DNA from: Hofstenia miamia | Lineage: Eukaryota > Xenacoelomorpha > Acoela | Assembly: GCA_004352715.1 (NCBI GenBank) | Contig: SCFE01000027.1 | Coordinates: forward strand, 1,367,554 to 1,431,553 | Length of the DNA stretch: 64,000 bases | Direction of reading: 5' to 3' | Part shown: positions 37,396 through 49,075 of the stretch, piece after piece | Numbering within the stretch: position 1 is the stretch's first letter | Layout: each line of letters begins with the position of its first letter | The notes under the pieces: generated by a model | Database searches by the model: none | Seen by the model: only the letters and a program-made list of their open reading frames with translations | What the model was told of the DNA's origin: nothing | Program-made: the position numbers and the translations under genes

Positions 37396-38011
37396 CATTT
37401 CATTTTAAACATTATATAAGTTCCAGTAAACTTGAGACTTCAAATCTTGCTTGGCAAAAATGAAATATATACAATCCATATAGTGATATATATAAATATA
37501 TATATATTGTAACATCGGCAGGTACTGGTTCCTAGTATCGGCCAGCTTACTCGCTTTTCGTGTTTATTATTTACTAGTTGTTTGTACATATTGTTGATAT
37601 GTAGTGTAGACACCAAAGCCTCTGTAAATAGAGGAATAGTTAGCTGCGTTCTCTTAATCAGCGCACTTCCGTGCACCCTAGTGCTGCTACAATATATATA
37701 TATAGATATATATATATATATAAATTATTTATTCTAACCTGAACCGTATGCGAAATATAGTAGATCTCTTTAAATTTTAAGAGCTACTGTTATTTTATGG
37801 AAGTGCTATTTTATTCCTCAAAGCTGCGTAAGTTAGCAAAAATTTATTGCATAATCTCCTTACAAGGAAATCGCATTTAATTTATAAATAGTACAGAAAG
37901 TGCTTGCTAAAATGCCTGAGTGTAAGTTTGCCAAAATTATCAAATATATTATAGAATCAAATCTTAACAACTTTTGTTTGCATAGTTAATAAACTTTGTC
38001 ATATTTGTAAA
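36197..38011. repeat. Two identical 907-bp blocks joined by a single N
   Basis: 36197-37103 and 37105-38011 appear identical over their full length, with one N at 37104. Exact identity, including long TA tracts, favours an assembly artefact over a tandem duplication. The block contains a candidate solo LTR and several (TA)n tracts (36456-36485, 36783-36814 and their copies). Confidence 0.85.
36600..36783 (-). mobile_element. Candidate solo LTR (second copy at 37508-37691)
   Basis: A 184-bp segment begins TGTAACATCGG and ends GTGCTGCTACA, so it has the TG...CA ends of a long terminal repeat. It sits in TA-rich DNA that hides any target duplication. AATAAA occurs on the minus strand (near 36661), suggesting minus orientation. 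It is GC-richer than its flanks. No internal retrotransposon sequence is adjacent. A MITE is the alternative. Confidence 0.4.
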
Positions 38012-40574
38012 CTGGGTTGAAATATGAGGTATCCACCAACATGAAAATTAAAACTATTTTGTTTCATGTACAACTATTATTTTCAATCACATGTCTAAAT
38101 AATGTTACTCATATATTCTCAGGAGCACATAGCATGTGATAAGCAAATTCAAGAGACTTTAAAAGGTAATGATACAAGAGTATATTCTAATAATCGTTAG
38201 ATTAAGCATCATTAAAAATGGAAGAAGATTCAATCAAGGATAATATTGAAGTAGTTCTCTTAATGGAAATTCACTATCAATGTCATAATTTTTTTGTTGA
38301 ACTAAGTTTCTTAAACCCAACTCGGGCTCTTTCTTGCCAAAAACTCATTCCTACATTTTTTATATATATTTTTTGTCACTGCTGTCTACCTAAATACATT
38401 GGGGAGATGTTTCACATTGTTTTTAAGATCTGCAAAAATTCACTTTCATTACGAAATTGAACAGTATGCCTGTGATAACCTGGCTGCATGAAACGTAAAA
38501 ATATAATTCAGATTTAAAAAATATAGTTCGTGTTTCGAAATATTGTGATAAAATGAATGTATCTAATTGAATTAAAGTGATCTAAATTACCACTGTTTTA
38601 TTGCATGCTTTTAGAATTCATCTTGGAAAAGTTGGTATTATTTATACTGGAAACACTTTTGATTATTCGTTTGGTCATATTATTTGTGTTTAATGGGCTG
38701 AAAATGTCTGTCGCCAGATATTCCCATCACACATTTTACAAAGAATGAATTCTTTAATGCAAATTTCGAGCAGATAAAGGTTTATAAAATTAATGTTATT
38801 TGAATAGCATACGTGTCCTATAAGAATAAATCCCAATCAGAAATTTCTATATCCGCTTCTGCTGCTTAATTTTATAAAAATATGATATTTGCATAAGCTT
38901 GTTGTTCTTAATCAAGCATCTCTTTGATGTCCTTTGAAGTGCAAGATTACGTCCTAATATTTTCCAAACTTTAAGCCGAATCTCAATACAATGGGAGTTC
39001 AACACTGAGAAAAGGTTGCATATATACTGATTTGCAGAGTACGAAGCCAAAGCTTGCTACTTTTGCACTAACAGTACTAAAATAAATATTGATAATTCTT
39101 TAATTTGTAGTGAAATCCAAATTGAGTAACAGTAATAGTGAGTGAGATAAGTCCTGGTTAAAGTTCTGGTATGCAGGCTTTGAACTAAAAACAGTATTTG
39201 ATAATATTCCTTAAATTTACTATTTTCACTTTGTATAATGGTATAATAACATCAATTTAGGAACAGTTATGTCAGGGAACAATATTTTCTACCAGCTCCT
39301 GGTTTTGGTTTTTGACATGGCTATTACATCCAATAGTGGCAGGTCAAGTTTATGGTTCTTTTACTATCGCATTAGAAATGCCTAACATATTGACTAAATT
39401 TGACTAAATTGATGATTTCGTGTGCCTTGTGATAACAATATTATTGCGAAAACCTAAACAGCATGCTAAAAATGCATACTGAATGCATATTGTCAAATGA
39501 AAAATAAAAGGTCCTCTAGTACATATTTTTCTATAGGAATGTGTTTATCTATTTTCCAATTAAATCGGCTGTCATCAAACAACAGATGTTGAGGAATTAG
39601 CTTAAGTGATTCTTGTTGAGTTATTGAAATTTATTAATATTGTTTAGAAACAAATACATATTGATTTTCTATTATAAAGAAATGTATTCCAAACATTAGT
39701 TAAAGTTCTAGCAATGATTACTAAATGATTTTTCAATATATAAATGTCATTACAAACTTCCAAATCTAACATATTTTGTACCACATGGATTGACATATAC
39801 AATAACTAAAATAAGCTTAAGGCCTTTGTGTCAACAGATATTCCATTTAATAGCTAATTTTTATTCTTGGAGTTGCCAAGCAACTACTATCCATGGATGC
39901 AGATCATTTGTTTCAGTACAAACGTCATGTATGAGTCCATTATGCGTTGCATTCCTTTACATACTAATTGTAGTAGTTAATTTAATGAACAGAAAAAAAT
40001 CCTTACTCAGAAATTACTTCAACATTGCAACCCTGAGAGTGACAATAAAAGGTTCAAAAACGTCACAAAACAAAATATTATACACTTGGGCTATAGCCTT
40101 TGAAATTTTATTAGTTGAATTGTCTAGTTTTAAATATTTGAAAAGTTTTTATTTGAATTCAAATATTCCTTTTCTAAAATTATAGAAATGTTTTTGACGT
40201 TGCATTCAAATATTTTCAAATTTTTTAGTTTTTCTCGGTAAGTTATTCCAAATTTTTGTAAATATTATTAAATGTATGAATTTGTCATTATTCCATTATT
40301 AACTGAATTTTTGCGTTGGTATGTACCTGTTGAGATTTTTTTTGAAGTCATTATCAATCTCTTTGAGTGAAATTGATTAAAATAATACAATTCAATATAC
40401 AAATTTACAATTTACAAAATATATTTACATGTACATGATCTAAAATCATACTTATCAAATGTTTTCTAACATTGGAATGAATTGTCATTTTTATGTTATT
40501 ATTTTAATAAGATGGATGCCATTGCACTTTTTCTTTAGTTTTCAATGTTTCTTGTGTTTCCTGACGTATAAGCT
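38012..40574. other. AT-rich spacer, nothing recognised
   Basis: A 131-codon open frame at 39790-40185 and smaller ones (38218-38460, minus 38847-39050) lack domains and have biased, hydrophobic compositions. I do not call them genes. Confidence 0.4.
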
Positions 40575-41212
40575 TTAGTAGTCAATTAGAAGTCGTGATA
40601 CAATTGCCCTAGCTGTGCAACGCGTGATTGTCATTGACAATCTTATAAAAGTAGATTTCAGTGCTTTGGCTGGTGTTAGGTGTAAACGGACTGCGATTCT
40701 TTTTGCAATGTTCCTCCAAGCTGTTTTTCCTTCTGTTCCCAGAGCGCCATATAGTGTAACAGCAATTGGCACACATCGCCAGTTTAATTCTCTGCATTTC
40801 ATATCATTTTGTTGATGTTTTTGTTCTTCAGCCTTTTCCAGACATTGATATGCTGACAAGCTCGCTCCTGAAATGAAATTATTGTTGAGCGGACTAATGA
40901 CAGTGATATCAAATGCTGCGGACATACCAAGACTCCATGTAGGAACAAGCACAGCTGCCGGTCTTGTTAGTGTGCCTTCCTTGTCTAGTCCAGCTCCCTG
41001 TTCAAGGATGGGGTTTAGTGCAGCTCTCTGGCATAATTCGTGAATAGTATTCCGAATAATGTTGTGGCGAATGACTACATCTGGTCCACGTTTGCAAGTT
41101 AGTGCATGATGTCCAAAAGCGTCTAAGCTTTTGTCAGGACAGTATGGACACATCAAGCCTGCATTTTTGTTCTTTAAATGATGGTATGAAATTGCTTTTG
41201 AACGGTAAGTAG
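40575..41212 (-). pseudogene. Retroelement C-terminal fragment: zinc knuckle plus endonuclease-like domain
   Basis: A minus-strand open frame from an upstream TGA near 41213 to a stop at 40575. It starts LTTYRSKAISYHHLKN, then MCPYCPDKSLDAFGHHALTC, a Cys-x2-Cys...His-x4-Cys zinc-knuckle pattern. Next come TRPAAVLVPTWSLG and AAFDITVISPLN, which resemble the R-P-(A)-D ... D-x-T/V-V core of a PD-(D/E)xK nuclease. The end is FIRLSMTITRCTARAIV. A zinc knuckle followed by such a nuclease occurs at the C-terminus of R2-type non-LTR retrotransposons, and similar solitary C-terminal domains occur in many invertebrate genomes. No reverse transcriptase precedes it. The expected first acidic residue appears as alanine, which would inactivate it. 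The function is inferred from motifs. Confidence 0.5.
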
Positions 41213-43592
41213 TGAGTCAATTATAATTTCCAATACTAAAAAATTGTCCGCACATTCTTATTGGATGTCACTAATAAAAATTTAAATTAGTCTTAGTTGA
41301 ATTTGTTTTGACATAATATTACAGAATTGGTAGGGTTAATGCACAATTTGAATGGGTCAAGTTAGCGGACTACATTTTCATTCAATTTATTTGAATAAGA
41401 TACCATTGCATCATTAGCTTGTTCAATAACAGCAATTTGTGTAATTACTCAAATCTTTAACATCTCTATTAAAATGTAAGTCTCTTAAGTTTTTTCCTTG
41501 ACAAAGGCCTTTTCGAATTTCAATTCAATTTGAAATATTAAATTTCCTTTTTGGAGTACTCTTATATAATAATAGGGCTTATTGTATTATGGAGTGGAAA
41601 AATCATCGTTCAATTTGGTCGAGTGATCAATTCACCCCATGAGCCAAGAATTCATAGCACTAAAAAACTTGTCAGTAAGCTACAATATTCGCAAATAACT
41701 TGATAAAACAAATGAAAATATCTATTGATGATCTCTCCATATTGCAACTGAGTATGTTTCAGCTGTCAATCTACTTCACTCAATGGAATGTATGAGTGTT
41801 TTCTTTCGTCACAACAGCAAAATTCAGCGCAGAAAAAGTGTCACTATTACTTACACATGCTATAGATTATTGCAAACAATCAAACAACATTTTTTACTGA
41901 TGATAATTAAATAATGTAATATGCTAAAAATAAATCAGAAGAATTTATCAGAATGCCCGATATCTAGATACAAGCATAAATGAGGGTGTCTGTTTGCATG
42001 CTACTTACTCATGGTTAAACTACTGATTGAATTATAATCAAACTTTACATAATGATTCTTTATCACCAGAAGATGAGCTTAAAGTAATGCCATGCGATGC
42101 TTTGTTACATGCTGACTTCAAATTTTACATAAATTGTTTTGGTAATGGCCATGGGAAGTCGTAAGGAAGAATTGTGGCTCATTATCATTAGGTGGTCAGA
42201 AGCCATTCCCTAAAAATCCATGCAACACTGCGTTTATACTAATACTAGTAGTTATTAGTTATATCGCAAAAGATAATGGGATCGGATCTCTTCTAAAATA
42301 TGAAGAATTCATTAAAATGTTTCATGAAATAATAACATAAAGAAATTCTTTGTTACCCAATTATGCATTATATTTTATCTTTTAATCCACTAAAACATAT
42401 TTCTGTGAACGCTTCTGTTACATGATTCTGCTGAATGAGGTGATTGCCTGTCATTGATCGTCCGTGTATAGAATGAAAAATCCCACCTTGATGAAGCTGA
42501 TAAGATTGACTTGGCAACATTTGCTAGCTTAGGAAATCTTTTTTATTAGATTTATGGAAATTCAATGAGTTTATAAATGTTAAAAAATGAATAAAATATA
42601 TAGAAATAGTTTGATTGGTAATAATTATATATAAAGCTAAATTAATATAACTATCATTTGCATTAACATGAATTTAACTTAAATAATATGAACTATAAAT
42701 TGAAACATTTAGAAAAAATATCTACATCTGTTTAACTGCTTTTTCAAAATCAAGCCAAATTATAAATGCAAAATTAGGACTTATGTTGCTAATTTTATAA
42801 AGTTAAATTACACTAGCAAAACTATTTGTTAAAAGTAAACATAATTCACTGATCACCTTTCTGTTACAATGCCACCAATAAACAGTCGAACAAAGATCTT
42901 GACAAATTGTTTTTGCAATAAAGGGGCCTCCTAAAAACTATCGCCATAATAATTGTACATGGTATTTAGGATGGCAAAAAATCAAACTCAGGTCAAACAT
43001 TTTAGTACATTTACAGATTTCTGCATGAATTTACTCAGTTTTTTGAAAAAATTCCATTACATTAGGGAAATTTGCCTCAAAATTAGCTATGTAATAGAAT
43101 TTGGACAAGTTTGACTGTTCATATTTCCAAACCGATTGACTACATTCGTACAAAAAATTAAATATATTAAAATCTTACTTTTTCAGATTTTTCTATTACA
43201 AAAGAATTTATGGTGCCCCTTCCCAAGAGCATGCAATGGAAACTATATTATTAATTAAAAATTAGTTGTCTCATGCTGAACATCAAACTTATAGCGATAT
43301 GAGCTTATCATTGTAAATTTGTCAAGATCAGTGTCAGAATATTTGTTGGTGGCACTGGATATGTATGTGAGTTAAAATAAAAATCTTGGAATATGCATTA
43401 TGCAAATGAACTACCTTGAACATATACAATGCTATAGGTATTTAAGTATAAAAATTTGTACAGAAAATCCAATTAATTCATACGCAACGGCTAGAATGCT
43501 AAGTATAGTTTAATATTTCACATACACTTTATAATAAATTCAACTGTGTACAAAAGTTCTTACAAAAAAAATATAAAAAGTGTTCAAAAAGT
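41213..43592. other. AT-rich spacer with a diverged foldback relic
   Basis: 42920-42970 (AAGGGGCCTCCTAAAAACTA, then TCGCCATAATA) and 43211-43247 (GTGCCCCTTCCCAAGAGCA) resemble the inner arms of the long-TIR element at 62865-63552, so an old relative probably lies at about 42900-43250. Nothing else was recognised. Confidence 0.4.
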
Positions 43593-44798
43593 TTAGTCTA
43601 AACGCTGAAAGTGAGTATTTTTCGTCCGAATATAGATGATTGTCATCGATATAACTACTAGTGCAGTAATTGTCAAAAACACTGCACCAATGTATATGTA
43701 TAATAAGTAGTGAAATGTTTTTAGAATGCTGCATGACTTATAGAAATCGCTTTCCACTAAAGGATGTGTTGCTTCCAAGAATATATCGAGTGGACAAAGT
43801 TCTTCAGAACCGCAGAATGGCAAGATAAGGACGTATGGATCGTTATTGGAATCATTACGATAAGAAAGTTTGATAAATTTTGTTGAATTAGGGTCTGAAT
43901 AAATTTCAAAAAGCAAAGCGCTTGCATATGGTGGCAAAATATTATTGTATACACCTAATAGCATTGAAAGGGAAGCAATATTTGTGTCATGACCTGAAAA
44001 TGCCACAAATTTTGGAAACTCTGGGAGATTCTGCGTGGCATTGAATAAGAGGTTCCTAATTTGAAAAAGAAGTGGACCTGCCATAAGAGTTCTGGCCTTT
44101 GGGGTGAAAAATAAGCTCCTCATTTCAAATTCTGCACACTCTACCATTCTGGTAAAATTGATTTGGTTGAACCAATCGGGATGTGTAATATTATGAGCAT
44201 CCTCGCATTTAAACACATCGGTCAAATATGCTACTTCCTGCAGACTGATAGTTTCACCCGTTTTATTCGTTAAGAAATCCATGAGATCTTCATTCGCTTC
44301 TACTTCTTCCTGATAAGCACGTGATCCCATTATCGCATTATATTCTTCCAGCCAGGCCTCGCAATCCTCCCAAGGTATATCAATATAAGCTGCAGCAGCA
44401 TCTGGAATATGAATTGGCACGGGTTGCCATGAAATACTTTTATCAAATATCTGCCAATTTCTGGGTGGGTATAAACCTGCCATATTGGCTAAAGCCGATT
44501 GGATCACTCTATCTGTTTCAGAAGAAATTATTAGTGTTTCATTCTTGAAGTAGTATTCTGAAAGAAAATCTGTGTAACGATTTCTAAAAAACTGTCCAAG
44601 TTCTTGCTGTTGTTTCATTCCAATTGTTGTAAGCTGCCCTCTCCCCAACTTCCATGATCCATTATTTGGATTGGTGGGATAATTAAATAGGGGAGTGCGG
44701 TCACCATGGCGCCAAACTACAACGCTAAACTCAAGATTTACTTTCTCAGTGAATATAGAAGTGAATTCGCAAAGCAGAAGTAAAAGTAACAGCATCAT
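43593..44798 (-). CDS. Histidine acid phosphatase, membrane-anchored form (paralog 2)
   Basis: An intronless frame of 401 residues from the ATGATG pair at 44798. A leucine-rich signal peptide (about residues 1-16) precedes the catalytic motif WRHGDRTP at 29-36 (nucleophile His31), ETDRVIQSA near 94-102 and SGHDTN at 268-272 (His270, Asp271). Residues 365-390 form a hydrophobic membrane helix (GAVFLTITALVVISMTIIYI) followed by a short basic tail RTKNTHFQRLD. This is the layout of lysosomal acid phosphatase precursors: lumenal enzyme, one membrane span, short cytosolic tail. No tyrosine sorting motif is evident in the tail. It is colinear with the paralog at 25613-26749, well over half of residues matching by eye, and on the same strand about 17 kb away, indicating local duplication. 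The ATG lies 2 nt after TTTAG. The substrate is unknown. Confidence 0.93.
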   Translation of the reverse strand: MMLLLLLLLCEFTSIFTEKVNLEFSVVVWRHGDRTPLFNYPTNPNNGSWKLGRGQLTTIGMKQQQELGQFFRNRYTDFLSEYYFKNETLIISSETDRVIQSALANMAGLYPPRNWQIFDKSISWQPVPIHIPDAAAAYIDIPWEDCEAWLEEYNAIMGSRAYQEEVEANEDLMDFLTNKTGETISLQEVAYLTDVFKCEDAHNITHPDWFNQINFTRMVECAEFEMRSLFFTPKARTLMAGPLLFQIRNLLFNATQNLPEFPKFVAFSGHDTNIASLSMLLGVYNNILPPYASALLFEIYSDPNSTKFIKLSYRNDSNNDPYVLILPFCGSEELCPLDIFLEATHPLVESDFYKSCSILKTFHYLLYIYIGAVFLTITALVVISMTIIYIRTKNTHFQRLD

Positions 44799-44800
44799 AT

Positions 44801-44805
44801 CTAAA
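44801..44805 (-). promoter_or_regulatory. Acceptor-like TTTAG at the acid phosphatase 2 start
   Basis: TTTAG plus two bases precedes ATGATG, the same arrangement as in paralog 1. It may be a 5' UTR intron or spliced-leader acceptor. Confidence 0.35.
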
Positions 44806-45344
44806 CACAACTGGTGAATTACTGATAAGCAACAAGCACTGTTTGCACAATTCTAACTTTAAATTTGCCAAAGCAAGTTTTATCATGCATTAAAAACCCG
44901 AAAATAACGACCAAAAGTTTAAAATTTAAGATCAATAAAGAAAAACCAGACGAGCCCAAAACGAGCCCTTATTAAGCCAAACAAATTTACAGTTCTGCGA
45001 TTGAATTTGATCAGAAAGATTTTTTTTATTTTTAATTCAATGTACCTTTTTTAAAATGCTTATTAAATAATAGGAAGAGCTATGTAAAAAAATCTGAGAG
45101 CGCAATAATTTAAAAAATATCGAGCTAAAACGAGACGAGCTTAAGAATTTGGCCTCGTCGTCGACAAGTCTGAGATAAACTAATTGAATAATTGTATAGA
45201 ATATAAATCTATATTGATTAATTTAAAATGAGAATCTCGCAGATATTTTAAACGGGTTTGGCAGTTTCAACTGATAGCTATAATTCATTACCAGTCACTT
45301 TGCAAGCGAATACTTAAAACTAAAAATTATAAATGTGACTCAAA
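44806..45344. other. AT-rich spacer with CGAGCC/GACGAG motifs
   Basis: Short repeated CGAGC/GACGAG motifs at 44950-45165 resemble sub-terminal DNA-transposon sequence, but no paired end was found. Confidence 0.35.
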
Positions 45345-45515
45345 CCCCAACCCTAACCAAAGTCTAACCTAACTTTAAGTCAATTGTACCTTAATCCTAA
45401 CTCTTAATCCTAACTCGTAATCCTAACACTTAATCCTAAATCGTAATCCTAACTCGTAATCCTAACTCTTAATCCTAACTCGTAATCCTAACTCTTAATC
45501 CTAACCCGTAATTGA
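45345..45515. repeat. Telomere-like minisatellite, unit about 13 bp (left array)
   Basis: Tandem units of the form CTAACTCTTAATC with CTAACTCGTAATC variants, preceded by CCCCAACCCTAACC. It resembles a degenerate (CCCTAA)n-derived repeat. The same repeat resumes at 46235. Confidence 0.85.
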
Positions 45516-45602
45516 GAGAGAGAAGGATTAATTTCATGCCGGTCGCAACCATAATGTTGAATAATAGTGACATATAAAAATATAAATACACATATATACA
45601 AA

Positions 45603-46234
45603 TTACACATAATGAACAGAAAACTTTTCTTTAATTTTGGATATCACGAAAAAATTTTTCATACGTAATGAGAGAAAAGGTAAGCGCACGTTTCGGTAGT
45701 TCGAAAGTTGTAGGATGGATTGGAAAACAAAGGTAGTAGTTGATGAAGTATATGGCTGACATTTTGAATTTGGTTCCCATAGGCGATTGCATTGGAGTTT
45801 TCTGCGCTCAGCCAGTGTTTTTAGATTCGCGATAATGAGTGCTTCGTGATAACTGAGATGAGGGACTAGGTATTTGATAACACGCTTTTGGATACGCTCA
45901 ATATCATTGCCTTGGGTACTGGTAATAGAAAAATCCCAAAGTGGAACACAATACTCGAGGACAAATCTAACAATAGTTACATAAACTGTTATAATGTCTT
46001 TAGCTGGGATTCCACTAAGTTTCAAAACATGTATAAAATGAAGTCTTTTCGCCGCCTTTGTTATGATATTATTGATATGTTTTCCTACTTTAAATTAGGT
46101 TGTAACTCAATACCTAGTAAAGAAGTTGATGAAACTCGTTTAATCACATTTCCATTCACGTGACATTCGGGTGGAGAGTCAAAATTTTTCAAAAATGATA
46201 TAGTAATTTCCTTGGTTTTATTAACATTCAACGC
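45603..46234 (-). pseudogene. Non-LTR retrotransposon (LINE) RT C-terminal fragment
   Basis: A minus-strand frame of 140 residues (46025-45603) has FVLEYCVPLWDFSIT and DIERIQKRVIKYL, then YHEALIIANLKTLAERRK. This is the pattern after the fingers/palm in CR1/Jockey-like LINE reverse transcriptases, where 'lEYa.pvW' and 'iE.iQrra.r.i' recur. Just upstream, LNVNKTKEITISFL and VSSTSLLGIELQPNLK (about 46235-46085) continue the RT in another frame, broken by stops near 46080. The 5' part of the element is missing. It is embedded between two arrays of the same telomere-like minisatellite. Confidence 0.8.
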
Positions 46235-46455
46235 TGCTCTTAAACTTAACTCTTAATGCTAACTCTTAATCCTAACTCTTAATCTTAACTCTTAATCCTA
46301 ACTCTTAATCTTAACTCTTAATCCTAACTCTTGTCCTAACTCTTAATCCTAACTCTTAATCTTAACTCTTAATCCTAACTCTTGTCCTAACTCTTAATTC
46401 TAACTCTTAATCTTAACTTTTAATGCTAACTCTTAATCCAAACTCTTAGTCCGAA
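46235..46455. repeat. Telomere-like minisatellite, unit about 13 bp (right array)
   Basis: Units CTAACTCTTAATC, CTTAACTCTTAATC and CTAACTCTTGTC alternate, partly in a higher-order pattern (the Tgt variant recurs about every 70 bp). Same family as 45345-45515. Confidence 0.85.
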
Positions 46456-47955
46456 CATTATGCTAGATTCTTCATTATGGCGGAGCCTACGGTGCGACTA
46501 CATCTGATTTTCAGCACGGGTAAGGGAGAAAATTAAATTTTTTGTCAAAAATCGCATTTTCCATTTGAAAAAAGTTGATATTTTCATGTACTTCTAACAC
46601 AGGAAAAATTTTAATCACAAATTTTCACCATAACAGGGAAGTACACTTACCCATAATGTATCAAAATACCAGGATTCCCAAATTTCCTGTTCTAAACTAT
46701 TAACAATGCTTCTCTTAGGGCCATCAATATATCGAATAAATATATTAACATTATAAAATGAATTCTGCTCAGATTTTTTATTAATTAGTCGATAATTATT
46801 TTCCCTTTTGGAAACCTAATTAAGCTACCAACAATGGGTAACTTTACACAGTTGAGGGTTGAAGGTAATTGAAACACCAGGAAAATCAAGTTTTGTTTCT
46901 ATCAACAACTATATATCATTTTCAAAATTATTCGTTCGATAATTATCGAACATTATGTTGTTCATAATGAGCACGGTTGTTGGCAAGCTGTCCCAGTATG
47001 TGATTTGTAAATTGGCAATCACAAAGTGAATCGTTATTTCATAGAATTTCTTTTCAATTGAGTATGTCCATGGCGAACTTAATATATATTAAGTTGGCCA
47101 TGGTATGTCGTAATTCTTGAACGCGTGGAAGAACAAAAAATGACAGCATTTTTCAAACAAACGTTCACATAACATTTCTCGTTTACTAAAAGTACCACTA
47201 TTAAATTCTTCTTGCTTAAATATGATATGAAACGGAAATTAAAAAAATGTGTTAGCATCAGATGTGTTATGGCGGAACATGTGGTACAGGGAATAATAAG
47301 CTTTAGTGTGCCAAAAATAAAACCTACACTGGCCGTGTCTATTGTATGGTTGACTGCTGAGATAATTTTTTATCATAGAGCAGTAAGCCTTACGCTAATA
47401 CTTTCATTGACTATTTCATTTGAATAAACAAAAAGCTGTATTAAAGGTTAAGACATCACATACTATTATTAATACTTATTGAAAATTTGAATATTACAAT
47501 ATATGAAACTGCAATCATGTTTTATAATAGTACTATATGAGGATGTTTAAGGACGAAAAGTTGTATTCTTTCATACTACTGGTTTAATTGGTTGATTGAT
47601 AATTTCTTTTTTGATGTACTGTGTTCATGGTGTAAATGATACGTATTGGATACCAAACTCTGAAAAGAATGATCCGGTCTGGCCTCGGTAGCTTTAAATT
47701 TAGTTGATTATATAAAATATGAGTGCGTTGCGTTGTTCAAGTGACGGGGGGAGTAGGGAGCACAATATGCAGTTGCCTCTTCCCTTCAAAAATCAACCTC
47801 CCTAAATTTTATAATTGAACACTTTTTAGGATTTCTGTCAATATTTTGTTGACATTATGCATATTTTTATATTTGAAAAGTGATGTATCTTGTAAATAAT
47901 AGTTATTCTATGGGGTATGAATATAATTATTTAATCCATACGTATATAAGGAAAT
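46456..47955. other. AT-rich spacer, nothing recognised
   Basis: A small open frame at 47212-47427 has no domain. A GACGGGGGGAGTAGGGAG patch near 47742 may be a transposon remnant. Confidence 0.4.
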
Positions 47956-47956
47956 G

Positions 47957-49075
47957 ACAGTCAAACCTCGGTTTTTGAACATAATCCGTTTGAAAAGGCA
48001 GTTAGAAAAGCGATTTTTCGAAAACTGCAACAATTTTTGCCATTATAATCAATCTAAATAATTTTAATACCTTCCAAGTATACTGTTTACCATAAATAAC
48101 AAAGGATAGAAATAGACCACGTGTTCTATATGAAGAAAAGATATCCTATTTAACTTTAAACAGCCTAGTGTCCTTTTTTAAAGGACAAACCGTTTTTTGA
48201 CATTTACAAAAAATTTTCTCCAAGCCTATTTCCAAATTTGAAAATCTTGGGGCATGGTAGGTCTATTGGGGAACATACATTAATGCAATGTTAAAAATTT
48301 CTATTAAAGCTTATTGCTGTCTCAAAGATTGTTGAATAGATTAACAAATTTTCTTAGAAACTTTCGAATTTTTGAAAAAGATTTAAATTCTCTCCATACT
48401 TAGTGTTAATGTATTTAGAAGGTTTTGAGTCCCTGGAGGCAACAAAGAGCTTTTACTGTTTCCTGATATGTGCAAAGATATTCCAAACCCACTGAGGTCG
48501 CGCTGCCGCGAAAAAGAAAGAGGAGACTCTCTACTATCATGTGGTGATTGAGCACACCATTAATAGTTTTTGAGCTATAAGCATTTCAAATTTTTTTATA
48601 GGATCATAAAAAAATTTTAAAAATCACCAGGCTGTTTAAGGTTAAAAGTACAAAAAATATTTCGTATGTTTTTTTACAAACTGTAACATAAAGAACATTA
48701 AAGTTTATGATACAATAAAAAATTTAAAAAAGAGCATAAAATTGTTTGTAACATAGAGTAACATACAGTACAAGATCATGTGAACAAAAGCACATTCTCA
48801 TCAATTTTTCGAAGGAGAAGCATCTTCCATAAATCGTCGGGTAAGTTGACTGGAGGTGTCGCCTCTCTCGCCCTTCTCTCCGGTTGGTAAGACATTGACA
48901 CAGGGTGTTCCTTCCTTTTCATGAAGAACCTAACTAGAGACACTTGTTTTTCAGGCACGCTCGGCTTCTAAAGCCGAAATTTGGTCGAAGTCTGAGACGT
49001 AAAATTTTTGAATTTTTTAGTCGAAAATCGATTTGGTCGAGAACAAAAGCGTTCGATAACCGAGGTTTGATTGTA
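47957..49075. mobile_element. Non-autonomous pogo/Tigger-like element
   Basis: Left end ACAGTCAAACCTCGGTTTTT at 47957 and right end GATAACCGAGGTTTGATTGT at 49055-49074 form inverted termini (ACARTCAAACCTCGGTT) about 1.1 kb apart. That terminal sequence is typical of pogo/Tigger-type MITEs. Sub-terminal repeats (GAAAAGCGATTTTTCGAAAA on the left, GTCGAAAATCGATTTGGTCG on the right) support the pairing. No transposase is recognisable inside. A flanking TA duplication is not evident. Positions 48490-48650 share a dispersed repeat with 58540-58700. Confidence 0.65.

Noticed and set aside
36197-38011. A genuine tandem duplication of a small gene (repeated minus-strand frames)
   Set aside because: The copies are identical around a single N and the frames are translated LTR-like and TA sequence.
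39790-40185. 131-codon open frame on the + strand
   Set aside because: No domain, no splice context and AT-driven composition; insufficient to call a gene.
45345-46455. CRISPR-like array
   Set aside because: Units are directly adjacent with no spacers and the genome is eukaryotic; it is a minisatellite.
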